From positions 686,678 to 750,677 of the forward strand of contig JAJEKB010021317.1 in the NCBI GenBank assembly GCA_022393335.1: a stretch of DNA of 64,000 bases. Direction: 5' to 3'. Position numbers and translations under genes: made by a program. Origin of the DNA: Macrotrachela quadricornifera. Taxonomy: Eukaryota > Rotifera > Eurotatoria > Philodinida > Philodinidae. The number at the start of each line of letters is the position of its first letter. Positions within the stretch are counted from its first letter, which is position 1. The notes below the pieces were generated by a model. It did not search any database, had not been told where the DNA came from, and saw nothing but the letters and a program-made list of their open reading frames with translations. Positions 34,901 through 48,000 of this stretch are shown here, piece after piece.

Positions 34901-37900
34901 CTACTCCTATCTTATTCAATCCATCAAGAACATATTCGTTTGTTAACAACAATAGTGGAAAATATCGTGTAAAAAAGAATTGGAATAGAAAAGTATTTCG
35001 TCGATCTACCGATTGCTAAACTAAAGTTTTTTTTGTTTGTTATTGATTAAAATTGATCTTCGAAGAAATAGGATTATTATTGAATACAAAAACTTTCGGA
35101 ACAGATTCTATAAGATAAAAAATATGAAATAGATGAAGCGTTTTTTAAATAATAAATTGGATGTAACTCATTAGTTTATCGGAGATTTGAGGGGATATTT
35201 CAACTATAATCCCCTCTAGTCTAGACTAATAAAATTTTGCCTCAAATTGGACGAAAAATAACAGAATTCGTTTCTGAGGAGGCGATGAGTCCTTAATAAA
35301 ATATCATTTCGATTGAAATATTTTCTATTATTCTGCAGTTTAATATACATAATAATAATTATAATAACAGTGACTAAACTCTTGCTAATATTTAAGGTGA
35401 GTCGTATCTTGAATCCAGTACACTTTACTGACAACGTTTTGCCACCATAATTTGTTCGTATAACTTATTCAATGCAAATATTTTTTTTCGTCATGAGCAT
35501 TCAATCAACTTTCATCTTGATAATAAAATAGAGCACCTTTTTCTTCTAATACATTTAATCGATGAAAATATCTTACTCTTTCAACAATAAAATAAGTCAA
35601 ATCTAATATAACTTTTACTGAAGTAGTTTTTCTATAAACAAAACCTGATTTCTTCAAATATTTTCATAATGTTATAATGCTGTTGATTGAAAAATCAGGT
35701 AAATCTTCTTTCGAACATGTTAATAAACGACGTAGCCTTACACTGTGGGCGACCAAACGGACATGATCTTAAGTTCTACATTCCAAAGTTTAACTATTTG
35801 AATGAATATATCCATGACTAGTCTATCTTAGCCTGAACTCAGAATTTCAGAAATCAAGCTGATTTCTGTCACCAACTTATCGATATACTTTAAAATGAAA
35901 TAATATCTCAAATGAATGATTAACTCATAAGCTTGATTGTGTGAAAAACTTCTTCCGATCCGGTCAGAAATAGAGTAGAAAAAAAGTAATTACTGAGCCG
36001 AAACTAGGACAAAAAAACTGTCATACCGTATTTTGTGCGGCCCTCAAACAGTTTTCATCCGATTGAGCCGAAACTTTAACCAATTATTCTCTTATATATG
36101 ATTCATCATTGATCATAGCGCCATTTTACATCGACGAGCACAGCCGGTGCTATGAGGCTTCCAAAAAATCGAGATTTTTGCCACTGAGTTCCTATTTTTG
36201 TAAAGAAGACATTGTTTTGGTGCAAAATCAAGATGATATTTGGAATCAGCTCACCGAGCTGCATCTAATGATATATAATAAAAAGTGTTTTGATCTTCAT
36301 GCAAGGGAAGCTCAAAAAAAAGAGTCATCCCATTTTTCGAACATTACAAAGAGTTCTCATCCAACTGAACTCAGCCATTTACTTACTGTGTTCATCTATA
36401 TTAAATTTTGTTTAACTATGTACATCGTATCGCATCAGAGACCACATACTATGCCAGAGATTCCTAAGAAAACCTTGGTTTTTGATCCCAATTCCTTCTT
36501 TTGGCTCTCCAAATCTCTTTTTTATCCTTAAAATAACATCTTACCGAGAAACCAAGGTGATTTTCTGAATCAGCGTATCAAACTGCGTCGATTGGTGTGT
36601 GACACGATACATTTTCTAACAAAAAATTTTTTCAAAAATTTTGGCAAGGCTACCTCACACGCTGGCCTCGTAGTCTTCCTATAATATCCTATTTTTCTCT
36701 AAATTTTCCTATATTCCTATATTTTTCGAAAAAAGGATCATTTCTCCTACAAAAGTCATACTTTTCTGAAAATGATAACGTTAAACTGTCTTCGAGAATT
36801 TGATTAGTGAATGTAAAATTTCTGTAGATGATAGCGCCACGTATAAATGCACAACCTGCCTATTTCTTTGCACTTGTTGTTTGAATGATTTATCTCTTGT
36901 ATATGTAATCGTCTATTTCCTTTTTGCCTAGTCAGAAATTCTTCATCAAAACAGAGTATTTTCTCTGAAAATATGTGAAATATAATCACATGAAATATCA
37001 ACAATTATAATTAAATTTTAAATAATATTATTTAAGATAGTTTTAGACTATAGATGATCCAAGGCTACCGACTGTAACCCATTTTGGGACACAATACCTC
37101 GTCTCGGGAATTTGTACCCCATATGAGGTTCTGAGTCGATATTACGATATCCTATGGACTCGAATTAGACGTTTTTTGAAAAAATAGAACTTCGTATAGG
37201 ATTCAGTCTTTGTAAAAAAAAGAAGGATTTCATTTGAAAAGTGACGAAAATACAGAATTTTTCATCTTTAGATGTTAATGAAACTTTTGATTAAAATAAC
37301 TGTCACTTGAGCTTTTATTCTCTTAAAATTGTAGCTAGAATAATGTACAGTTTATAGACGCTGAAACAGAGTGATTATTGTATTGATTCATGCATAAAAG
37401 TCACTCTTTCAAATATACCATAAAATGCCTCTTATTAGACTTCAATAAAACAAAAGAGAAATGTTTATGACTCCCAATAAAAAAAAATAGAAATAAAAAG
37501 TTTTACTGCTCTCGAAATTACATCTAAACTGCATCGATAATGTACAAATATCTGGTAATAATAAACGTTTTCAAAGTGAACTTATGAGAGTAATCGTTTA
37601 GAATTTCTTGACTATTATGTTGATAATATTGTATTACCTTTGTAATTAGAGTTTCTATATTCTGTAGTTTTTTTAAAAATGTTTGTCGTTTGACTTTTTC
37701 ACATCGAAGAGGATGTTAAATATAGGACGAATCTGGCTCCCGTATATTGATCTTGTAACAAGACTAAGTTACGTTCTCTGATAGACTTCTATCATTTTTA
37801 TAGACTTTTACAGTGAAATGTGCTCCCAGTGAACTGGCTAATGAACCACTCTACCTGCCAATTTGAGACTACTGAATTACAAGTAAGATTAAACTGTAAG

Positions 37901-38569
37901 ATCAAGTATAAAGAATGTTTTTTTTGCGTTTTTTAGAATGAACTTGAATTAAGTCATTACGTTCGTCGTTCAGAGAAGTATAGTGATATTAAAAAACCTT
38001 GTGTTAGCTGATCCAATATTTAACATGACTTACTCCTTTACGGCCGAATATTCGCAAAATGTCGTATTCCCTACGGGAAAATGTTACTTTTAGGACATAT
38101 CCGGTCGTAAAGGGTTAATATAAAATTTTCTATAATTGTTTGTTGGTTAGATTATTTTTAAAATTATAATTTACCTGTAAAAGAGCTTTTTTTGTAAGAA
38201 GATGAACAATAAAGTGATCCTATCAGAATGTCAAATAGAATATTGTTGTTTTTTTATAAAGAAGGTGTTCTTCCATAAGGTTTTCCAATAAAAATCTTCC
38301 ACTTCAGAAAGTGAGTTATGTATCCTAGTAATGTATTCCCGTCATAAAAAGATTGTACCTCATTCCAGTACTGGTAAACCCTATTTCAAAATTAATAGTT
38401 GACAGCCCTGAGATAATCAGTTCTATTTTTCGAATTATATTGTATCTCTTAAAGGAAATTCAATTATTTATGTACTACACAAAACTTAGATTTGTGCCAA
38501 AACTCCTATTATAAAATTTTTGTTCGTTTGAGATAGTTTCTGTTCAAATTTACAACATTTACATTACAT
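34901..38569. other. gene-poor AT-rich stretch
   Basis: No supported gene is seen. A GAGCCGAAAC motif recurs at 35996 and 36064 flanking CAAACAGTTTTCATCC-type sequence, a small local direct repeat. A 140-codon open frame at 36109-36531 has no start context or family. Around 36640-36770 there is a TCCTATATT-rich run preceded by GCTGGCCTCG, loosely mirrored near 39690-39800. Confidence 0.35.
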
Positions 38570-38993
38570 GCACATTTTGCTAATAATTAATATAGTCGCT
38601 TTTTCTTTCAATTAACTATGCTACTCTATTTTCCATAGAATCGTCCTAATTTTCAGCAAATTTATTAGGTAAGTTTCTCCATTCTTTTTTAAAATTTTTT
38701 CGATGAAATTATTGATCGATATATATAGTTTTTCGTTTCTTCTGAGCTCCATTAATGCCCAGACATTTTCACTTGGATCATAGTCTTTGACTTTTATATC
38801 CTGCTGGAGTCTTTCTCAAAATATCGTTACTTGTTAGCAATGGCTTTGGAGTTGATTTCATTAGATGTACACAAGCCTCTTTAAATCTTCTTCTTAATGT
38901 GGTTTTACTAATTTTTACATCTTTCTGTGATAGTCTAAACGCAATTTGTACGATAGATTTAATTGAATGTTGAGCTACCATAGATCGAATCAT
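38570..38993 (-). pseudogene. Tc1/mariner-superfamily transposase relic (Tc1-like)
   Basis: On the minus strand, the first part (from 38993) reads an HTH-type tail, KDVKISKTTLRRRFKEACVHL, then KPLLTSNDILRKT, as in the second helix-turn-helix of Tc1 transposases. After a frame change, QQD is joined directly to DYDPSENVWALM, which corresponds to the Asn-Pro-x-Glu-Asn-x-Trp block with the third catalytic residue. It ends with EWRNLPNKFAEN, a stop, and DDSMENRVA, the usual Tc1 C-terminus. The catalytic core between is deleted, so the copy is dead. Confidence 0.65.
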
Positions 38994-39381
38994 TGTGTAT
39001 TGTTTTCTCGGTATAGACCTGATCTTTGCGCAACTTATATGTCACTAGCTATTTCATACTTTTTAAGTCTACATTTTACAATTACTCACTGATTCGTATA
39101 GATACTGTCAAATATCACTATTTGACATATGTGGAGAATAGCTCTGCCTTTAATAGAAAGATAATTTCTCATCTTTTTTTAAAAAAGGGTTCATTTTCTC
39201 ATGAGTTATTCATTGATAATAGAATGAATATAAATGCTCCTATTTATACCGGATAATGAGCCCGACTAGCCGTTCAAATAAAGCAGAAAGATAAAATAAA
39301 AGTCATTGTTGAACAAGAAAAGCAGTTCGTAACCACTTATGGCGAGTACTGTAATTGATATACTTTATGTTTTAAGTAATA

Positions 39382-39597
39382 ATGCCTCGAGATTCATTAT
39401 TTAATCAAACCTGGTTGAGTCGAACAGATGTTAGTGGAATTGAATTGAATAAATGGTTACAACACAGAAAAACAACAAAAAAATTTCGATGTCTTTGTAA
39501 AACGAATGATATTGATTGTTTCAATAGAGGATGGGGAGCAATCGAACAACACTTTTGTTTTATTAATTTCACCGGTCTGATACTATATTTTTACTAA
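39382..39597 (+). pseudogene. possible zinc-finger fragment (BED/hAT- or ZMYM-like), uncertain
   Basis: A 71-codon frame includes FNQTWLS.., then CLCKTNDIDCFNRGWGAIEQHF. A Trp-rich start, a C-x-C..C spacing and a terminal GAIEQH recall the zinc-binding N-terminal domain of hAT/ZMYM-type transposon proteins. It ends without a downstream transposase, so it would be a fragment. Weak evidence. Confidence 0.25.
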
Positions 39598-41924
39598 AGT
39601 TATCAGATATGGTGTTGGAGAAAGAGTGCATCTTTCAGTTCTATCACTGTCTTAATTAAAGTTTCTACTAAAAAGATTCGAAACTAATTCAAAATGGATA
39701 TCCTATAGATGTCCTATATAGGAATTCGTGAATCCTATAAAAATGAAGCTTTAAAATCCTATATTTTTATGCAGTGTCGGTACGAGGCCAGTCCACAGGT
39801 GATTTTCACGAAAAAATTCTTTTTCTCAGTAAGTGTTTTATTTGCTTGAAGATGATTTTCTAAATGATATATAACCACTTCTGAGCAATAAAAAACCATT
39901 TCAGAGCACGGAACTTACATGTCTACCTGCTATACGAAAGTCACCCACTGTGCGGCTCGTTTACATAACTAATTCAATATGCATACAGTGTTTTGTTCCT
40001 TATTCATAACAGTTATACGTGTTTTGTTTTGTCCACTATAATCAGTCACTCGTAACGTGGACTAAATTTTTAATTTATTTCTCTTTTGTTCTCATTGTTT
40101 TCTGGTGCAAAGAACAAACGGTCGCTCGTCTCATTCACAATATCATCTAAATGTCAATCAATTGATCCATCATCATTTTTCTTTCACTTCTACTTTGGAA
40201 TTAATGTCAAATTCATTATTTTGTTCTATTACATCGCTAGTTTTACCTTATTATCACAATGGGTTCAACTAATTCTTCAAATTCTTGTTCGTCAACTCAA
40301 ATTTTTATCATTAGATTATTTCGTAACATGACTTTTATCAGCGAAAACGAACCAGAAAAAGTCGGTTCGATTCGCTTTCTGTTCTTGAATTATTGCAAAA
40401 ATACTCGAGTTCACTATTCTTTTGGACAAACAGTAGTAACGGTATTTTCGATAATTAGCAATGCGTTTTTATTGCGTTCTGTTTGACTATGAATATACAA
40501 AAAAGTAGAAATTATCGATTTCAAAACGAAGAGATGCAAAAACCAAACGCAAACTGGTATCTTTATTTTTTTTTCATCCGACACCGATGCCCGAACCGTT
40601 GGATCCGAAAATTTTGCTATACTAACTAAGAAACTTGATAGAACTAAAATAAGCAGAAAAATAGTTACATAGTCGTCTTCTACGATCTTTTCAAAGCAAG
40701 AATGATCTACGTCAAGACCTCTTTAGACTCCAAGCTCTTTCAGATGACTTTAAAAGATTTTAGAGGACTTGAGGAGACTTCTGAACCATACACAAAACTG
40801 CATGGAACTCTCTCAGCCTTCATTACACCTTAAAAGACTCCAAAGACTTCATAGAACTTCAAAAGAATTTATAGACTTCGTAATATTTCAGACGCTTAAT
40901 AATACTTCATTAGACTTCAATCTTCAGTGTACACTCTCTTCTTCTAGTCGAAAAATCATGAAATAGATTTACTTTAGAACTTAAGAGACTAATAGTTTCA
41001 TGCAGACATACTGTATTATAGTGTTCTTTTTCATGATTTCAATTTTTGCTATAATTGTTGAAGAAACTACATTTTTCACGGCGTAATAAATATGATCAAT
41101 CTTAAGAATGAGATATAGAAATTTTAAAAAAATCTATTATTTGATTTCTCATTTATTACTCCAGGACAATCGATTCACAAAAGAGGTTTTTGAAAACAAA
41201 ATCGGACTTCTTTTCTTCACCTTTGCGAACCGGAACCAATGGTTCCAATTTAGTCCTCAAGTATATTTAGATGCCGTTGATCTCTAATACAAATCGATAT
41301 CATAGTTGAAAGCCAGATCAAGAAACTACTTACAACTTTTGTATTAATGTGGTGACCAATGTAATAGTTTTTATATTGCGTCAAATATCTTTATGAAGAG
41401 CATAAATATGTTACATAACTGGAAGCTTTGTTTAAATTAAATATCATACAATTGAAAAGATAGTAAATATACAGTTCATTTTAACTCTTTACTCGAATGT
41501 TTTGGTGGGATGAGGGCTGTTTTTTCCATCATGAACTCCTCTAAATATCAGCATCCGTGATTTATAGCATCGTATAAAATTCAGTGTCATATTATTTTAC
41601 ATCGCATCTCGGCAAAATTGTGCTTAGAATATAATGCGTCTCACCTACTCTATGCATCGACTTTTTACAGCGATAGTAAATACAAAAATCAACGAAGCAT
41701 GAATATTTGATGAAAAAGCAGCTCGCAGCATTTATAATATTCTTACCTGTAACGATACGTCGTGCGTTAAAAAATCACACGTAAATCAATATAAGTAACG
41801 TTCATCGACTTGTCGATTCACTTGGTCCTAGACTGACACAACAGGGATGTCGATATCATTGTTCATAGATACAAACGAGGATTTAATATGTTTGATTGCA
41901 TGTAATAGAATAACTTGGTTATAG
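39598..41924. other. gene-free stretch with AGACTT-rich low complexity
   Basis: No gene is supported. Between 40720 and 40925 short words such as AGACTTC, AAGACTCC and GGACTTG recur irregularly, a degenerate simple repeat. At 41793 lies a solo terminal hairpin of the dispersed repeat family (AAGTAACGTTCATC, stem TCGACTTGTCGA). Confidence 0.35.
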
Positions 41925-42715
41925 TGTTCATCTGATAACTATAGTTGCAACAGTTGTGGAAAAGATCATAAAAATCGTCGCGTTATTATGGCTTAAATTA
42001 ATCCATCAGCACTGGTTAAAAATGATGATCATTATTTAACTATTTATTTTGATTATTTTATTATTCAATGTTGTATCAACAACTGAGTGGTTTGTCAATA
42101 ATTTACAATTTTACAAGTGAGTTTGGACATAAAATTACGATAAACAGAAATCATATCCGTTAAATAATTTCATAGGATTCTTTGTTTGAGTTCAAATTGC
42201 CTCTCTATGAGCATTTTTTATATGCGTATCAATATCGATGACGAATTATGAGAAAAATACTACTCAAATACGAAAACTCTTTGTATCTGATATCATGAAC
42301 TGTTATGTATATAACCGTTTGGCTGCTTCTCTTTTAAATAAAACGTTTTCATACTTTATCGTGAACTACAATGATATTGTAAACAACAATGTGATTTTTT
42401 ATAATTATATTATTTAAGCGCCGTTTCTGTTCGAAAAAATTTGATCACATTATTCAAAGAATATGATTTTTATTTATTAGAATTTTATGTTCACACTCAC
42501 CTATAAAATTCAAATTTATTGATAAGACACTTAGTAGTTAATGCAGCATTGAACAACAATCCAATAAGAATAGATGCTTAAACAATGATCAGCATTTTTA
42601 ATCAATACTGGTCAATTAATTTAAATCATAGTGGTTAAATGATTGTTATGGTCTTCTCCATATTCATTCGAACTATAGTTTCGAATGGTCATTTGGACCG
42701 CGTTACCGACGGACA
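41925..42715. mobile_element. MITE-like element with imperfect inverted termini of about 120 bp
   Basis: The left arm contains TAACTATAGTTGCAACAGTTGTGG, GAAAAGATCATAAAAATC and TAAATTAATCCATCAGCACTGG. The right arm contains the reverse complements with about 20-25% divergence (CATTTTTAATCAATACTGG.., GGTCTTCTCCATA.., CGAACTATAGTTTCG). The loop is about 500 bp with no frame. It looks like an old non-autonomous DNA element. Confidence 0.55.
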
Positions 42716-42796
42716 GATAGACACAGGAGAATTTCGTCTTTAAGACCCTATTCTTTCATTCTAAGAAATATATTTTACTTTTTTTAAACAAGAAAC

Positions 42797-42994
42797 ACCA
42801 AAAGATGCAGCGCGAAAAGCTGTACAATTTATGAAGACCAAATTATAAAAAAGCAAAATCAAAAAAATATATCTTTTTCGTGTGCTCGATATTGTATCAC
42901 TAAAAATTTTGGTCGTCTTGAAAATAAAGCAGCGCAGTTATAAAATAAGTGATTGTATATGAATTGTAGAACTTTTCACGCCGCATCTTTTGGT
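42797..42994. mobile_element. short inverted-repeat element (MITE, 198 bp)
   Basis: ACCAAAAGATGCAGCGCGAAAAG at 42797 is mirrored by CTTTTCACGCCGCATCTTTTGGT ending at 42994, and pairing continues through the next about 12 bp (TGTACAATT). The interior is AT-rich without coding potential. Confidence 0.65.
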
Positions 42995-44344
42995 ATATTT
43001 TTTTCCTTAAATAGCGCGAAGTAAGTGATGAAAAGTACAATCAGTTATTATGCTTAACCCTTTACATTTTACCATTTTTTATGAATCTTTATTTTTCAGT
43101 TTTTTTCGAATAGATCGGAAATAGTTTAATGATCTGATCATATTTGGTTTTGTATAGAATTTCAAGCGCTATCTTTTGATTAAAAATGGTTTTTTAATGC
43201 TGGAGACAATAGAAAATAAAAAATAGTAATGAATGCTTCTTCATGATATACACTGTAGATATCATTCACATGCGCACTAGTTATTCAATCACACATATTA
43301 ATACGATAGAGTGAGGTTGTGTATAGATCGTATCGTGAAAAAATACTATCTGTTTCCTGCAAGAATTGGAGATCGAACGAAATCAATGATTGCTGCTTCT
43401 CATCCTTTCTTATATCTTGTGCGTGTCAAGCAGTGCTTTCGCCTCGTCTCTCTCTGCATTATTGACAGTCAGAGTTACTTTGTTTAGAATGGTATACTCT
43501 TCGCTTTATCTTTCAATCAGATACCACTGGCTCTAATAAGCACTACTTAGCTGTGAAATAAATAAATATGTGTATAGACATGTATCGAAATCAAATCTTT
43601 CTGAGAGAATTGGGTTTGGGTAAGATCATTTCAAGTTTTCTCCTGCAAATATGATTCTAAACTATCTTGAAAAGTCATTATTTTCTAGAGTACGTCGAAT
43701 GTCAGTCGAATCTCGAGTTTCAAGTTCCGAGAGATTCGATTTGATCTCTGTCTATGTATGTGTAACAGTGAATTGAGGGTGGAGCAATTTCCGTAGGATT
43801 AGATGGGCAGGATAGTCGAGAGCCATTGGATGACTACCGGTAGGTCATGGCGAGACAGATTTTTGTTTTCCCATCAGTCTCTGATGAGAACATCGTGTTG
43901 ATACGTTTCACATGAGTAAAAGACTAGCAGTGTCATTAAAATTGATCGCTGTTATACTAATTTACTGTAAACTCCCTCACAGAATGGGCTTTTATTCCGA
44001 TAAACTTTTTTCATACTGCAGCTAAGATTTAATTGACTTACACGCACAAAAGATCTTAAAAATTTCCAAAGCGAAATTACCAAATTGTCTGATAACTTCC
44101 AGAAAACCCATAATAGTTTCTTAGGAACTAAGAACTGATTACTAATTCTTTCTCGATTTGACATTATCAAATCGATAAAGTAGTATGCTATTTACATGAT
44201 GTTTTACATTGACATACTCATCTACTCTCAGCATTTCATAATCTTGCTATAAATACAAAAAATCGCGTTTAACATCATATACTGATTTTGAGCGTGTCGA
44301 GTTTTGAATAAATGTAAAAGAACAGTATTATTGCATGTCTAACT

Positions 44345-44706
44345 TCTAATGGTATAAATTTGGTAGCAATAAAAAACGGTAAAAGTAAAAAAAATATCGA
44401 GAGTGTTATTCATGCAGCTTCAGTACACCCGTTCATCAACAGCGCATGGATAATCTACAGAAGGATCTATGTCCTACATCTGCATATGATTGGTATATGC
44501 TAACAGTGCATTAATAATGCTTTCAACATTTTTCATTTCTACCAAATTTATACATATCATAATTTCGGTACGTATACTCATCGCCGAAAGTCTCATCATA
44601 GAAATTAAGATTGTTTAATCAAAGTTTGTCGAAAATGTTATTTATAAGAAATTTGGATGTTGATACGCATGATTTCTATTCCTATGATATCCATTTCGGC
44701 GATGAG
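44345..44706. repeat. two adjacent short inverted repeats
   Basis: ATAAATTTGGTAGCAAT (about 44354) pairs with ATTTCTACCAAATTTATAC (about 44536). Just downstream CTCATCGCCGAAAGTCTC (44578) pairs with CCATTTCGGCGATGAGG (about 44690), and the two arms of this second hairpin also share GAAAT/ATTTC. They are probably small MITEs lying side by side. The surrounding 43000-45090 has no recognisable gene. Confidence 0.5.
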
Positions 44707-45090
44707 GCTTATCATTTGTAATTTTTATTCAGTAATTCTTAGACAATTATGCTTTATTAATAGATATACGTAAAAATTTGTTAACATTTGAAAGGCGTTC
44801 ATTTGTATGCTGACAAGAAATATGCAATGTAAAGAAAATTAGACATATAAACTGATTTACAATTAGATAGCAAGAAGCAACGCACTATGTTATCCAATTT
44901 TTAAAATTGTTTATTTTGTGCTCATTTTGGATAGGATGGGCTTCTAATATGTCTGAAAAGTTATGACCTTCAGACTGGGCTTCTATTCTGTGGGGGAAGG
45001 GAGAAGGGGGTTATTACTTTTTCACATTAAGATAAATTTATTTCTCTAGATTGTATTCATAACTTTTTCATTCTTTTTATAAAATATAAA

Positions 45091-48000
45091 ATGACATCCT
45101 CATTTAATGTTTTACGTCGCCTTGTTGATACAGCTCAAATGTATCCTCAAAAGGTGGCAGTGACACTCGATGATCAAACGTGGACGTACAGTGAGTTAAT
45201 CGAACACATTGAACGGGTAACACGTCATTTACACCGATTAAACATTGTTCAAGGTCAAATTATTTATCAGTTTGTTGAACGAAGCTTCGAAATGATCTGT
45301 GGTTTATTTGGCATCATGTATGCTGGTGGTATATATTATGCGTTAAGTCCGACAGAACCATCTCACCGTCTTGTCAGACTCATTGAACGACTACAAGGTC
45401 AATATGTTCTAGTACATGAGAAAACTCGCAATCAGTTTCCTTCAACAGCCATTCGTTATATAATTCTATTGGATGATATCCTCCATCCAATGTATGATGT
45501 TAAAGATATGGACGATCCACTAGTTTACAGTGAGTATGGTCCTGCATACATCATTTGTAGCTCAGGTACAACAGGGCAGCCAAAGACAATTCTTCATACT
45601 CATAGATCTTTTTCAGCAAGTATTGCTGCTTATGTTCAATGGGATGGTAATATGTATACGGTTCGAGATCAAATTCTACAAGTTGCTGGATGTTTATGGG
45701 CTTTGCATCTGTTGGAAACCACATTGGCACTAGTAGTTGGTGGTACTCTTGTACTTTTACGACCAGGTGGTCATATGAATATGGATTATTTTTCTCGAAT
45801 ATTGATTCATCAACAAATAACAACATTGACAGTCAGTTCTGGAATAATTAGAGCTCTTACTAATTATATTGAAATGAATAAACGATTTGAAACATTCAAT
45901 TTCGTGCGCAATTTATGCGTGACAGGTGATTATAAATTTGTATTTTCTCACTCATTTTGATATTATTCAGGTGAAATGATGAAACTACAACAATGGACTC
46001 GACTTATTGATATTTTAAGTTCGTCTAATGTTCAACTCTCTGCTATGTATGGTATGTCTGAATGCAACTTTGCTATTGGATGTCAATTATTGAGTATTAA
46101 TAATACGGCTGTGCCTATTGGTCATCCATTTCCAAGTATTCAATGTTTGCTCATCAATGAACAAGGTCAGAAAATTTCGAGTACAAATAATCCAAATGAA
46201 ATTGGTCAAATTCATATAGGAGGTTTGCGAAATTGATTTTGATCATTATTCAAGATTTTCTTTCGATTTCTTAACAGGGCCAACTCTGTTTAACTGCTAT
46301 TTAAATGATTCAGAAAGCACTGATAATATTTTTGTCACTATTGACGATCGAGTTTATATAAAAACAGGTGATTTAGCTCGTTACAACATAGAAGGTGAAC
46401 TTGTTTACGTCGGACGCATTGATTTTCAGATTAAAATACATGGTCAAAGAGTAGAACCAGCGGAAATTGAAAATACAATCATGAATTGGTCTCCAAGCAA
46501 AATTTCCAACTGTCTTGTCACTAAAGCTCCACAAAACGATGATCTACTTGTTGCCTATATAATCTCAAATGATTCAGAGATTGATACTAAACAAATTCGT
46601 GATTATTGCAATAAAAATCTTCGTCAATACATGGTTCCATCAGTATTTATTGTCTTAGAACAATTTCCATTAAATCCAAACGGAAAAATTGATCGAAAAC
46701 GTCTTCCAATACCTCAATTTTCGTCTGTGACAAATATTGATTCTACAGATTTATTAACATTAACACCACTAGAAGAGAAACTACATGTTATATTTAGTCA
46801 AGCTTTTCATAATGAAACACCTAATGTTGATATGTCATTTGGACAAATGGGTGGTACATCACTCGATGCTATACAAGCACTATGGATCATCCGACAAGAA
46901 ATATGTAGTAAAGTTGATACTGATATTTTATTTAAAAATCCATCCATCCGACAACTTGCACGAGCAATTGAACCATTGTTAATCACACATCATGATTCAT
47001 CTGTTACAACTAACACTTTGCAATTGAAAGAAGAACAAGATCGACTAATGCCATCTTTATATATTGAAATGTTAGGTATTTTATTCCTTATGTATCAATG
47101 GTTTTTACCGATATGGTTAGTTTGTCAATCTGATTCATTCTTAACTTTTCTTTTCATACCTATTTTTCATCTTCTCTCATATGTTGTTTGTCAACGTTTG
47201 TTATTTAATCCAGGAGAGATTCAAAACAAAATAGATAAATTATATTCATGGCATTATTATCGGTGGTGGTTTTTGAAACGTTTATGGGTAATCAATAATT
47301 CTTATTGGTTAAAATGTTTATTTGGTACAGTATTTTATAATTTCTATCTTCGATTATGTGGTGCTAAAATTGGGTATCATACACAAATTTATACAATGTT
47401 GATTGATGCTCCTTGGTTGATTGAAGTAGGTGATTCGACATTTATTGGTGAAGAAGTTGTACTTGCAAATTTATCCTATCAAGATATAACCTATAGACTT
47501 GATCGAATTCAGATTGGATCACAATGCTCCATCAATCCACGTTGTGTACTCTATGAAGAAGTGATTATCGAAGATGGTATCTTTTTGAAACCAATGTCTG
47601 TAATTACAGGTCATATTACGGCTTTGAATGACGATATATTCGTGAAAGATCGATCAGTATCATTAAATAAAATTATGCATCAATTCATTTGTTTACTTTG
47701 TCTTGTCTGTATTCATAGTATACTTTTGCTCTTAGCCTATTTCTTTTATTATTATTGCCGTTTGACTTTATTACTACCATTACCTATGAGTATTGCTTTG
47801 GCCTGGTTAGTGTGGGTATTTATAAGTCTTTTTATTGTATTATTCCTATTGAAATTTATTGTGGGATCTGTCACATTAGGTCAGTATCCACTCAATTCTT
47901 ACTATTACATGCACAAATTATGGTTACGTCAAATAATTATATCATCATTTCATCATTCGTTTAATGTTATACCACTACTTGACAATTTTCCATCTATTTT

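Noticed and set aside
36109..36531. 140-codon plus-strand open frame
   Set aside because: No ATG start context, no domain, surrounded by repeat debris.
36560..39840. A single large element with mirrored TCCTATATT / GGCCTCG ends around the Tc1 relic
   Set aside because: The matching segments are short, low-complexity and poorly aligned.
45551..45826. Antisense open frame opposite the adenylation domain
   Set aside because: A shadow of the real NRPS-like coding sequence on the other strand.
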